Shown here piece after piece: positions 1-7,860 of a stretch of 34,759 nucleotides of DNA; position 1 is the first letter of the stretch, and each line of letters starts with the position of its first letter. The notes under the pieces were generated by a model. That model searched no databases. It saw nothing but the letters and a program-made list of their open reading frames with translations, and was not told the DNA's origin. The translations under genes were made by a program, and so were the position numbers. Origin of the DNA: Fervidicella metallireducens AeB (lineage in GTDB: Bacteria; Bacillota; Clostridia; Clostridiales; Caloramatoraceae); NCBI RefSeq assembly GCF_000601455.1, contig NZ_AZQP01000033.1, positions 1 to 34,759 of the forward strand, read 5' to 3'.

Positions 1-582
1 GAAATATATTTCTATGCCTTATCGGCATATGTTCACAACAATCCTTGTGATATAAAAGGATATGAAAATTGCCCAGAAAAGTATGAGTTTTCAAGTCTTT
101 CAATATATTTAGGCTTAAGACACGACCCCTATGAACTTGTTGATGATGGCTTTATTATGGGAATGTTCAGCAAAAATCCTAAAAGAGCCAGAGAAAGCTA
201 TATGAAATTAGTATATAAATGCTCTGATAAGGTTTTTAAAGAAGAAGTAGAGTTTTTAAATGAAGGAACAGAATACAGAAGTCAAAGAAAGATATTAATA
301 AGAAATATTAAAACTAAAGAAATATTAGAATTTATAGCATCAAAACTTGGGATTGAAAAAATAAAGCTCCATACAAAACACTGTAGAGCAATAGTTGAAG
401 CAAAGGCACTGGCTGTACTTTTAATGAGAAGCCTTTGCAACTTAAAATGCAGTGAAATCTGTCGCGTCCTTGGAAACATAACCCAAAGCAGGGTTTCAAA
501 GCTCAGCAGCCTTGGGGTAAAGCTTTTAGATGATGAGAAATATAAAAATATTACATATGAGTTTATGGAACAGTATGCTTAA
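1..582 (+). CDS. Y1 (HUH) REP-associated-type transposase, C-terminal part
   Basis: The frame is open from base 1 and stops with TAA at 580-582, so the gene begins left of the window; an internal ATG at 157 is not the true start. The visible 193 codons begin with a YVHNNP motif (codons 10-15), which matches the YIHLNP-like stretch in IS200-like/RAYT transposases, followed by a short Tyr/Phe-rich region and the SSLSIYLG segment usual in this family. The HUH metal motif would lie upstream, outside the window. The last ~90 residues (from about codon 105) form a basic helical domain resembling the DnaA-like or helix-turn-helix extension on many clostridial members. These single-strand DNA transposases act on hairpin ends. 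A hairpin lies 113 bases downstream (695-739), and a relic of another copy is at 2296-2427. Family assignment rests on motif recall only. Confidence 0.7.
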   Translation, partial: EIYFYALSAYVHNNPCDIKGYENCPEKYEFSSLSIYLGLRHDPYELVDDGFIMGMFSKNPKRARESYMKLVYKCSDKVFKEEVEFLNEGTEYRSQRKILIRNIKTKEILEFIASKLGIEKIKLHTKHCRAIVEAKALAVLLMRSLCNLKCSEICRVLGNITQSRVSKLSSLGVKLLDDEKYKNITYEFMEQYA

Positions 583-690
583 TTTTTAAAAAGGCAATTT
601 AATAAGTTTATTTTAAAAAGTCAAAGAGATAAATGCTTTTATAAAGCATAAAGATTGGACAAGCATAGTGATAATTGAGCAAAAATATAC

Positions 691-739
691 TAGGGACATA
701 TAAATGCAGTTGATAGAATCTAAACAATACTTATATGTC
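691..739. repeat. Hairpin repeat downstream of transposase, copy 1
   Basis: GACATATAA at 695-703 is matched by its exact reverse complement TTATATGTC at 731-739, a 9-bp stem with a 27-base loop. The 12-mer AGGGACATATAA (692-703) followed by TTGATAG (710-716) recurs at 14885-14910. Hairpins of this kind are what Y1/RAYT transposases recognise, so this may be the element's right end. The rest of the 583-884 gap holds a small 8-bp stem (810-817 with 828-835) and no gene that I can see. Confidence 0.45.
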
Positions 740-884
740 AATTCTATGTAAAGTAAGTTGATTAGAGACGCAAATCACTTTGATTGAGTTTTTGTTTTTT
801 GTCTTTAAGTTATACTTATTATTTTTAAAGTATAAGAGCCACAAGTTAAATGAGTATAAGGTTATAGTACAGATTCCTAAAAAG

Positions 885-917
885 TGATATAATTATCATA
901 TCCCCTATGGGGGGATA
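885..917 (+). promoter_or_regulatory. Promoter and CsoR/RcnR-type operator for the metal-sensor operon
   Basis: An extended -10, TGATATAAT (885-893), is followed at once by a G/C-tract dyad: TATCCCC at 899-905 and its exact reverse complement GGGGATA at 911-917. Short inverted repeats with C/G tracts flanked by AT are the known operator type of the CsoR/RcnR family. This dyad would overlap the transcription start, so the sensor encoded next probably represses its own operon. I see no good -35; extended -10 promoters often lack one. The RBS AGGAGGG is at 928-934. Confidence 0.7.
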
Positions 918-940
918 ATATATTATTAGGAGGGCTGGAA

Positions 941-1213
941 ATGGTTCAACATAATCATCCAAATAATAAAGCCGTAATTAATAGATTATCAAGGATTAGC
1001 GGGCATGTAGATGCTATTAAGCATATGGTTGAAGATGGCAGGGATTGCAGCGAGGTACTAATTCAGATTTCCGCTGTGATATCTGCACTAAATAACACAG
1101 GCAAGGTAATATTAAAGGATCACATAAATCATTGTGTGAAAGATGCAATTAACAATAATGATGACACCGTTTTAGAGAACCTTAATGATGCTATAGACAA
1201 GTATTTTAAATAG
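941..1213 (+). CDS. CsoR/RcnR (FrmR) family metal-sensing repressor
   Basis: This is a 90-residue all-helical repressor of the usual family length. The ATG at 941 has the RBS AGGAGGG 6 bases upstream. The family's ligand positions are Cys36, His61 and Cys65, the Cys-His-Cys set of CsoR-type sensors, and His4/His6 lie at the N-terminus. In the nickel sensor InrS the ligands are, as I recall, His21, Cys53, His78 and Cys82; shifting by 17 places gives His4, Cys36, His61 and Cys65 here, so an InrS-like Ni(II) sensor fits as well as a Cu(I) one. When metal binds, such repressors leave the G-tract operator, here at 899-917. The transporter starts 14 bases downstream in the same operon. The family call is firm; the metal is inferred. 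Confidence 0.88.
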   Translation: MVQHNHPNNKAVINRLSRISGHVDAIKHMVEDGRDCSEVLIQISAVISALNNTGKVILKDHINHCVKDAINNNDDTVLENLNDAIDKYFK

Positions 1214-1227
1214 GATGGTAGGTAGAG

Positions 1228-2295
1228 ATGAATAAAGTGAAGATTTTTCCCATAATTCAGGCATTGCTTGCAGCCCTTCTCTTTGGTGCAAGTGCTCCAC
1301 TGGCAAAAATGCTATTAGGTCACATAGAACCAGTTCCACTTGCTTCCTTTCTTTACTTGGGAAGCGGAGCTGGATTGCTGTTATATCAGATGATAACTAA
1401 TTTGATTGGCAAGAAAGGACAATCGGAGGCTCCACTTTCAAAAAAAGATTTTCCTTGGCTTCTTGGTGCTGTATTATTTGGTGGAGTTATTGCGCCTATT
1501 ATATTGATGTCAAGTCTAAAGATTACGCCGGCATCTACAGCGGCATTACTTCTAAATTTTGAGGGTGTATCAACAACTTTGATTGCTTTATTTTTCTTCA
1601 AAGAAAGCGTAGGCAAGAGGGTTTGGATTGCGGTTTCGTGTATTACAATTGCAAGTATTTTACTTTCATGGGATTTTAGCAACCAATGGGGATTTTCTTT
1701 AGGAGCTTTGGGAGTAGTTGGTGCCTGTGTTTGCTGGGGAATTGACAATAACTTTACAAGAAATATTTCAGCAAAGAATCCTTTTACTATAGTAATTTTT
1801 AAAGGTTTCGGAGCAGGTGCATTTTCATTATTTCTGGCACTTTTATCGAAACAGCATATTCCGGACTTAAAAGTAGTATTATTAGCTATGATTCTTGGAT
1901 TTTTTAGTTATGGGTTAAGTATCGTCTTGTTTGTCCTTGCTATGAGGGAGCTAGGAAGCGCTAGAACTAGTGCATTCTTTGCAACATCACCGTTTATTGG
2001 AGCAATTTTGGCATTTTTATTAAATCATGACGTTCCAAGTTCCATGTTTGTTATCGCATTGCCTGTAATGATATTGGGGACATTCTTTTTGTTAAAAGAG
2101 GATCATAACCATATCCATAGCCATGAACATATAGTTCATGAGCATAGGCACAGTCATAATGATAATCATCACATCCATACACATTTACCTGGGGAAGTCC
2201 CGCCTAGTGGTTATCATTCTCACATACACGAACATGAAGAAGTGTTGCATGAGCATCCACATACTCCGGATATACACCATAGGCATGCCCATTAA
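1228..2295 (+). CDS. EamA/DMT-family transporter with histidine-rich C-terminal tail; putative metal exporter
   Basis: The 355-residue protein has two EamA repeats (about residues 6-150 and 160-290), together about ten hydrophobic helices. It ends in a 65-residue hydrophilic tail from about residue 291 that contains 24 histidines in HxH and HH patterns. Such tails usually bind Ni, Co or Zn. The gene follows the metal-sensing repressor by 14 bases and shares its promoter, so metal export is the simplest role. Most EamA proteins move metabolites, and a metal-dedicated one is not a standard member of the family, so substrate and direction are inferred. A weak RBS, GGTAGGTAG, precedes the ATG. 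The TAA at 2293-2295 directly abuts a transposase relic, so the original 3' end may have been altered by an insertion. Confidence 0.8.
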   Translation: MNKVKIFPIIQALLAALLFGASAPLAKMLLGHIEPVPLASFLYLGSGAGLLLYQMITNLIGKKGQSEAPLSKKDFPWLLGAVLFGGVIAPIILMSSLKITPASTAALLLNFEGVSTTLIALFFFKESVGKRVWIAVSCITIASILLSWDFSNQWGFSLGALGVVGACVCWGIDNNFTRNISAKNPFTIVIFKGFGAGAFSLFLALLSKQHIPDLKVVLLAMILGFFSYGLSIVLFVLAMRELGSARTSAFFATSPFIGAILAFLLNHDVPSSMFVIALPVMILGTFFLLKEDHNHIHSHEHIVHEHRHSHNDNHHIHTHLPGEVPPSGYHSHIHEHEEVLHEHPHTPDIHHRHAH

Positions 2296-2427
2296 GAGAT
2301 GAACTATTAAATGAAAATGGTTATCCATAGGGCAGTAGCCAAATACCCTGGATTCATAGTTTTTTTGATATTTTTTAACCAAAGCTAAATAGTTAAGCTT
2401 ACCCCTATCATCCTTAAACAAATCAAC
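2296..2427 (-). pseudogene. Fragment of a Y1 (HUH) transposase
   Basis: On the minus strand about 44 codons read FKDDRGKLNYLALVKKY and then GYCPMDNHFHLIVH. The HFHL is the HUH metal-binding motif of IS200-like/RAYT transposases, and the preceding YCPMDNHFHL is the family signature (usually YCLMPNHFHL). A stop (2428-2430) lies directly upstream, and similarity ends at about 2296, next to the transporter stop codon. Both the N-terminus and the catalytic Tyr region are missing, so this is a dead remnant. In the same frame, codons beyond 2296 only mirror the transporter's histidine tail. Confidence 0.7.
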
Positions 2428-2431
2428 TTAA

Positions 2432-2557
2432 CTTATCCAATGGGGAGCATTGAATTGGGGAGGATGGGATACTCAACACGGATATTGTATTGTGCCAAAT
2501 GCAACTACCAGAGAAGAAGCTATATATATATTGTCAAAAAATAAAGTTATTCCGTAA
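2432..2557 (+). pseudogene. Possible short coding remnant, Trp/Gly-rich, unrecognised
   Basis: Between a stop at 2429-2431 and TAA at 2555-2557 the frame reads through WGALNWGGWDTQHGYC and VPNATTREEAIYILSKNK. The composition is protein-like rather than random, but there is no ATG and no ribosome binding site. It may be the tail of a gene destroyed by the neighbouring insertion. I do not recognise the family. The rest of the 2296-2831 gap holds a small hairpin, GCATC/GATGC (2714-2727), and nothing else I can name. Confidence 0.25.
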
Positions 2558-2831
2558 ACAACATAAATATTTAAAATTGGGCCTTTAAATTTTATTGATA
2601 AAATAAGAAATACAAAGAATAAGGATAAGTAAATGACATAAGTGTTGAAAGAATATATTCTAGGAGATACATTGCAGGACACATAAGTCTTGTGTATATT
2701 GGCAACAGCATAAGCATCGCCTGATGCAGAGACCGTATTGATAATTGCAACAGAGTATAGAATTTTTTTAATATAGAATAAAACAGATATTAACGTGGTA
2801 TATTAAAATAAAAATGAACGGAGGTTTATTA

Positions 2832-3422
2832 TTGCAGGTATTAAAAGATGAATTAAGGGAAAAAATATTGATTTCAGCAGTGAAGGAATTCAGTTTAAAT
2901 GGATTCGAAAAAGCTTCCATGAGGGCTATTGCTAAAAAATCAGGCATGACAGCTGGGAATATGTATAGATATTTTAAAAACAAAGAAGCATTATTTGAGG
3001 CAGTTTTAAGTCCGGTATATAGTAAAATAGTTAAACTGATTCTTGAATATAATGATCCTCCAAGGGAAAAAAAGGATATAGAAAAAGTTTTTTTAAATGA
3101 ACTGGTAAACACAATAGTCGAAATAGAAGAGGAATATAGGGATGAACTTCTTATTTTAATTGAAGGAAGCAAAGGATCGAGATTTGAATTTGCCAAAGAT
3201 GAACTATTAAGATTAATTGAAGAAAGATTTAGAGATATAATAAAAAACAATGTGGAAAATGAAAATCTTAAGGATGCTAAGATGTGGGCAAAGATAGCAG
3301 CTGCTGGTTTAGTTGAAGGGATGGTTATAATTTTAAAGGATAAAAATGGAACAGAAAACAAAAAATCTGTTGTTAACAGCCTTGTAAAGATGTATATTGA
3401 GCAGATTGTGGGATTATATTAA
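2832..3422 (+). CDS. TetR-family transcriptional regulator
   Basis: This regulator has 196 residues if started at TTG 2832, which has GGAGG at 2820-2824 seven bases upstream. An in-frame ATG at 2814 lacks such a site because the GGAGG lies inside it. The N-terminal ~45 residues form the TetR helix-turn-helix, with the signature SMRAIAKKSGMTAGNMYRYF ending in the YxYF motif and followed by KNKEALFEAV. The C-terminal ~140 residues would be the ligand and dimer domain, which varies too much to predict a ligand. The RND pump follows in the same direction with no terminator between, so this is probably the local repressor of the pump, induced by pump substrates. No clear operator was found upstream. 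Confidence 0.85.
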   Translation: MQVLKDELREKILISAVKEFSLNGFEKASMRAIAKKSGMTAGNMYRYFKNKEALFEAVLSPVYSKIVKLILEYNDPPREKKDIEKVFLNELVNTIVEIEEEYRDELLILIEGSKGSRFEFAKDELLRLIEERFRDIIKNNVENENLKDAKMWAKIAAAGLVEGMVIILKDKNGTENKKSVVNSLVKMYIEQIVGLY

Positions 3423-3504
3423 TTCATAATGGATGGAGTTTAAGCCTAAGGTTTTGCGTAACATAAAAATGAACACATGTTTATTAATGAAAGGGGTATT
3501 AGAA

Positions 3505-6500
3505 GTGAAAAAAGGTGTAATTTTTAATGCTGTAAAATCAAGAAAAATAACATTCTTTTTAACCGTTGCCGTTTTGATATGGGGGCTTTACAGCTATTAT
3601 ATCTTGCCAAAACAAGAGTATCCAGACATCAAAGCTCCTGTAGCATTAGTTTCAGTTGTTTACCCAGGGGCAGCTCCGGAGATTGTAGAGAAGCTTGTTA
3701 CAAGAAAAATAGAGGATGAAATTGTAAAGGTACCAGGCTTTGATTATATGAATTCTTACTCCAATCACAATGTTTCAGTGGTTTTTGTAAGGCTTGAGCC
3801 AGATGCAGATATAGATTCTGCCTGGGAGGATTTAAGACTTAGAATGAATGATTTGCAGGGCAAGCTTCCAAAGGAGTGTAAAAACGTAGAAATTAATACG
3901 GATCTTGTGGATACTGCAGGCGTGATATTAAGTCTATCAGGGGAAAATTACACTAATAATGAACTTAATGATATTGCGGAAAATATAAAGAGTGAACTAA
4001 GTGAGATTAAAGGGATTTCAAAGTTTGAAGTAAATGGTAAAGAGGAAAACAATATATTTGTAGATGTTGATTATAAAAAACTGAATGTTTACAGGCTTTC
4101 AATAGATGAAATCCTTAATAGAATTAAAGCAGAAAATGTAGAAATTCCCTCGGGGAATATAAGTTACAATGGAAATAAAATAAGTCTAAAAACAAAAGGA
4201 GCCTATGAGTCAGTTGAGGATATTAAAAATACAATTTTATATGTAATAAAGGAAACAGGAGAAACAATAAAATTAGGTGACATAGCAAAAGTATATATTG
4301 GAAGGGATTCAGGAGGAAATAAAATAAAATTCAATAAAAGCAATGCAGTATTGTTATGCGGTTATTTTAAGGAAAATAAAAATATAGTACTTATAGGAAA
4401 GGAAATAGATAGAAAGTTATATTCCATAAAAGATAAACTTCCATCTGACATAGAACTTAATAAAGTGCTGTACCAGCCTGAAAGTATTAGAACTTCAATT
4501 AACAGTTTTATTATAAATCTTTTAGAAGGCATGATATTTGTAATAATTGTCGTTTTAATAGGAATGGGTATTAGAAACGCCTTAATTATTTCAACAGCAA
4601 TACCGGTTTCTATAATGATAACCTTTGTGTTTATGAATCTGCTTGGTATAAAGATACATCAGATATCAATATCAGCATTAATAGTTGCACTTGGGATGCT
4701 TGTTGATAATGCCATAGTCGTCAGCGATGCAATACAGGCAAGGCTGGATAGTGGTCAGGAGAAAATGGAAGCATGTATTATGGGTATTAAGGAAGTTGCA
4801 GTCCCTGTGTTTACCTCAACAATTACTACCGTAGCAGCTTTTTTGCCTCTATTACTTCTTTCATCAATTGCAGGTGAGTATATATCCAGTCTGCCCATAA
4901 TTGTCAGCATTTCTCTGTTTGCATCATATATTGTAGCTCTTTTTTTAACCCCTGCCATGGCATATATCTTTTTCGACAAAAGAAAAAGCAATTCAAGGCA
5001 ATGGATAATAAGAACATGGTTTAATAATTTTTTAACCAAAAGCATTAAGAGAAGGGGAATTGTTATTTTAACATCTTTTTTGTTAATTGCCTTAGGATTT
5101 TGGCTGTTCTCTGATATTGATCTACAGTTTTTCCCAAAGGCAGATACGGATATAATATACATCGATTTAAAGGCAGACCATAAAAATGATATATCGGAAA
5201 CAGAGAAGCTTACGGCGGAGGTATCAGATTTATTGTTAAAACAGAAAGAAGTGCAGTGGATTGTATCATCTGTAGGTGATAGTCTTCCCAAGTTTTACAA
5301 TAGTCTTCCCGCCACAATAGCTTCCTCAGATGTAGCACAGATTATGGTTAAAATTGACTTAAGGAATGGAAAGAGATTTCAAAAGAATAATGAAATTACC
5401 GAATACCTGCAGGATATATTTGATAAAAATATTAAAGGTGGAAGGGTTACTGTAAACCAACTTGAACAAGGAGAGCCTATAGGTGCCCCGATACGAATTA
5501 GAATAACCGGGGATGATATACAAAAAATTGAAGAGGCAGTAGGGAGAATAGAGGATGAACTGAAAAAAATACCTGGTACAATGAAGGTGGAAGATGATCT
5601 TTGGAACAGGCAAAGAGAACTTAATGTTTATTTGGATGATACTAAGTTGAGTTTACATGGTATAACAAAATATGATGTGCAAAATCAGATTAACATTGCC
5701 TTATATGGAAGGGAAGCAACTGTATTAAGAAAGGATGGGGATGAAAAGAATATAATAGTCAGGAGTAACGTTAAAACATTGGAAGAGTTAAAATATTTAC
5801 CGATTAAATCAGAGGTAACCTCAGGAACTATGCTTCTTAAGGATATTGCGGTATTTAAGTCGGAACTACAAAGTCCATCTATTAATAAATATAATAGAAA
5901 GATTTCTGCAACTATATTGTGTGATGTAAAATCAGACTACAGGGCAATTGATATTCAAAACGTCATAAGTGATAAACTGGATAAAATTAATTTAAAGGGT
6001 GTTGATGTTACCTTTGACGGAGAAAAAGAAAAGATAAGGGAGAATTTTGGCAACGTTGGAGAAACTGCAATATTTGCAATTGTAATAATCTATATAATAT
6101 TGCTATTTCAGTTTAAGTCCTTTATACAGCCTTTGATTATAATGCTGACAATACCATTTTCAGCTGTAGGTTCAATAATTGGTCTGAGGCTATTTAAACA
6201 GCCGCTATCATTTACAGCACTTTTAGGGGTTGTAAGTTTAATTGGAATAGTTGTTAACAATGCAATTGTTCTTTTAGATTATATAAACTACGAAATCAGG
6301 ATTGGAAAGAATTTAGATGAGGCATGCTCAGATGCAGCAGGTAAGCGTTTTAGACCAATAATGTTGACGACAATAACAACTATAATGGGATTAACACCAC
6401 TGGCTCTTTCGGGAAGTGAATTCTTCAGGCCTATGGCAATTGCATTGATGGCAGGACTAATGATATCGACTTTTCTAACACTTGTTATTATTCCAGTGGT

Positions 6501-6546
6501 ATACAATATGGTTATTGGAAAATTGAAAACTATAAAAAATAATTAA
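3505..6546 (+). CDS. RND-family efflux pump, permease subunit
   Basis: This is a proton-driven inner-membrane exporter of the AcrB/HAE superfamily, 1013 residues from GTG 3505 (AAAGGGG at 3490-3496). An upstream ATG at 3433 would add 24 unlikely residues. It shows the family's duplicated layout: helix 1 near residues 15-35 followed by PKQEYPDI, a large extracytoplasmic porter region, helices 2-6, then the same plan again with GVVSLIGIVVNNAIVLLDYI in the second half. In helix 4 the motif GMLVDNAIVVSDA keeps the first of the two aspartates of AcrB (Asp407) and has Asn for the second. No membrane-fusion or outer-membrane partner is encoded nearby. It probably forms an operon with the TetR gene upstream. 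The substrate is unknown. Confidence 0.9.
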   Translation: MKKGVIFNAVKSRKITFFLTVAVLIWGLYSYYILPKQEYPDIKAPVALVSVVYPGAAPEIVEKLVTRKIEDEIVKVPGFDYMNSYSNHNVSVVFVRLEPDADIDSAWEDLRLRMNDLQGKLPKECKNVEINTDLVDTAGVILSLSGENYTNNELNDIAENIKSELSEIKGISKFEVNGKEENNIFVDVDYKKLNVYRLSIDEILNRIKAENVEIPSGNISYNGNKISLKTKGAYESVEDIKNTILYVIKETGETIKLGDIAKVYIGRDSGGNKIKFNKSNAVLLCGYFKENKNIVLIGKEIDRKLYSIKDKLPSDIELNKVLYQPESIRTSINSFIINLLEGMIFVIIVVLIGMGIRNALIISTAIPVSIMITFVFMNLLGIKIHQISISALIVALGMLVDNAIVVSDAIQARLDSGQEKMEACIMGIKEVAVPVFTSTITTVAAFLPLLLLSSIAGEYISSLPIIVSISLFASYIVALFLTPAMAYIFFDKRKSNSRQWIIRTWFNNFLTKSIKRRGIVILTSFLLIALGFWLFSDIDLQFFPKADTDIIYIDLKADHKNDISETEKLTAEVSDLLLKQKEVQWIVSSVGDSLPKFYNSLPATIASSDVAQIMVKIDLRNGKRFQKNNEITEYLQDIFDKNIKGGRVTVNQLEQGEPIGAPIRIRITGDDIQKIEEAVGRIEDELKKIPGTMKVEDDLWNRQRELNVYLDDTKLSLHGITKYDVQNQINIALYGREATVLRKDGDEKNIIVRSNVKTLEELKYLPIKSEVTSGTMLLKDIAVFKSELQSPSINKYNRKISATILCDVKSDYRAIDIQNVISDKLDKINLKGVDVTFDGEKEKIRENFGNVGETAIFAIVIIYIILLFQFKSFIQPLIIMLTIPFSAVGSIIGLRLFKQPLSFTALLGVVSLIGIVVNNAIVLLDYINYEIRIGKNLDEACSDAAGKRFRPIMLTTITTIMGLTPLALSGSEFFRPMAIALMAGLMISTFLTLVIIPVVYNMVIGKLKTIKNN

Positions 6547-6553
6547 ATAGGCC

Positions 6554-6589
6554 AGTGATACATTGGCATTTAAATGCTGATGTATCACT
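6554..6589. terminator. Long near-perfect palindrome after the RND gene
   Basis: AGTGATACAT (6554-6563) pairs with ATGTATCACT (6580-6589), and the centre is the perfect palindrome GCATTTAAATGC (6566-6577). The only two mismatched positions would be G-U pairs in RNA, giving an uninterrupted stem of about 16-18 pairs. It sits 8 bases after the pump's stop codon. There is no T run behind it, so it could be a 3' stabiliser or recombination scar rather than an intrinsic terminator. Confidence 0.5.
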
Positions 6590-6657
6590 AATGGGTTGAA
6601 AAATATAATTAATGATGGTTTTAAAGAAACTTTAAATTAATATAGATATTCATACAA

Positions 6658-6693
6658 ATACACCTATTGACCAAGTAAATGGGCAAGGTGTAT
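6658..6693. repeat. Hairpin in the RND-glycosyltransferase gap
   Basis: ATACACCT (6658-6665) is the exact reverse complement of AGGTGTAT (6686-6693), with further partial pairing inside (TGACC against GGGCA). It has no T run and no known motif. It lies 74 bases ahead of the glycosyltransferase start, so it could be part of that gene's leader. Confidence 0.35.
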
Positions 6694-6766
6694 CATACTT
6701 AATGATACTATATGTAGTGACATTGATGGTATTAAAAATTTATTTGTTTATTTGGGACGGTTAACT

Positions 6767-7633
6767 ATGGAAATTTCAATTATAATAGTAAATTATAAAA
6801 CCAAGGATTTGACAAAACAAACAATTAAATCGGTGATGGATACTACTCATAATGTTCAATATGAGATAATTTTAGTTGATAATGCATCTGGGGACGGTAG
6901 TTTAGAGGCAATTATGGAGGAGTATAATGATATTGCATTTATAGCAAATACAGAAAACGTAGGTTTTTCAAAGGCAAACAACAAGGCTATAAAGAAAAGC
7001 AGAGGAAAGTATATTCTACTACTTAATTCAGACACTAAAATTTTAGATGGATGTATAGAAAAATGTTTTAAATACATGGAAGAACATGAGGAAATTGGGG
7101 CGTTAGGACCTAAAATTTATCTGATGAACGGTGAGCTTGATCATGCCTGTAAAAGAGGATTTCCAACACCATCAGCCTCACTTTGCTACATGCTGAAACT
7201 CGACAGGATATTTGCAGGAAAAAAGAAATTTGGTAAATACAAAATGAGTTATCTCCCTGATGATGAGATAAATGAGGTAGATTCATTAACAGGGGCTTTT
7301 ATGATGGTTAGAAAAGATGTTATAGAAAAAGTAGGAATGTTGGATGAAAATTTTTTTATGTACGGGGAAGATTTAGATTGGTGCTATAGAATAAAAGAAG
7401 CAGGGTATAAAGTAGTTTATTATCCGGAAGCTCAAATGATTCATTACAAGGGGCAAAGCAGTAAGAAGAAAAGACTTAAGACTATTTATGAATTTCATAG
7501 GGCAATGTATTTGTTTTATAATAAACATTACTACAAGAAGTACAGTTTTGTTGTAACCTTGTTAGTATATATGGGCATAAGTATAAAATTAATTATTGCA
7601 CTATTTGTTAATTTGTTCAGAAAGAAATGTTAA
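6767..7633 (+). CDS. Family 2 glycosyltransferase (WbbL/rhamnosyltransferase-like)
   Basis: This is a 288-residue GT-A-fold sugar transferase from ATG 6767 (GGGACGG at 6754-6760); a TTG at 6752 is an unlikely start. The N-terminus ISIIIVNYKTKDLTKQTIKS and VDNASGDGS are the nucleotide-sugar binding strands. LLLNSDTKI holds the NSD metal site, and GEDLDWCYRIKEAG is the catalytic-base region typical of rhamnosyl- and related polysaccharide transferases. The last ~30 residues are hydrophobic then basic, which suggests membrane association. It would add a sugar to a cell-surface polysaccharide or lipid-linked precursor. It stands alone between two hairpins and its own terminator, so no pathway can be read from context. 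The donor sugar is not predictable. Confidence 0.85.
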   Translation: MEISIIIVNYKTKDLTKQTIKSVMDTTHNVQYEIILVDNASGDGSLEAIMEEYNDIAFIANTENVGFSKANNKAIKKSRGKYILLLNSDTKILDGCIEKCFKYMEEHEEIGALGPKIYLMNGELDHACKRGFPTPSASLCYMLKLDRIFAGKKKFGKYKMSYLPDDEINEVDSLTGAFMMVRKDVIEKVGMLDENFFMYGEDLDWCYRIKEAGYKVVYYPEAQMIHYKGQSSKKKRLKTIYEFHRAMYLFYNKHYYKKYSFVVTLLVYMGISIKLIIALFVNLFRKKC

Positions 7634-7670
7634 CATAATTGAAAGGGATTACGGCACAAGGTAAATGGTG

Positions 7671-7722
7671 GGGCTGTTGCATTAGATGTTTTAAAATGGT
7701 AATGCAACGGTCCTTTCATTTT
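7671..7722 (+). terminator. Rho-independent terminator of the glycosyltransferase gene
   Basis: GGGCTGTTGCATTA (7671-7684) pairs with TAATGCAACGGTCC (7700-7713) over 14 positions including two G-U pairs, followed by the T-rich TTTCATTTT. The rest of the 7634-7996 gap carries the spoIIE promoter region and nothing else I can identify. Confidence 0.65.
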
Positions 7723-7860
7723 GAAAAATAAATACGGTATGAAAGTATCCGTTTATCATCATCACTGTTACTAACTGGCTTTAGAATAATTAAAATCAAT
7801 AAAGTTTTCCCTAAGTTTAGATAGGAAGGTTAATTTTTTTCAGATACAGGATATGATTTA

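Noticed and set aside
583-900. Possible CRISPR or tandem array, because of several short stems
   Set aside because: The stems differ in sequence and spacing; no direct repeats with regular spacers occur here or elsewhere in the window.
2473-2682. Minus-strand hydrophobic frame of 69 codons
   Set aside because: AT-rich phenylalanine/isoleucine/leucine composition from a low-complexity gap, no RBS, no recognisable motif.
2768-3361. Minus-strand frame of 197 codons opposite the TetR gene
   Set aside because: The plus strand encodes an intact TetR protein; the antisense frame is serine/phenylalanine-rich filler.
4755-5291. Minus-strand frame of 178 codons inside the RND gene
   Set aside because: Antisense shadow of a clear, full-length membrane protein.
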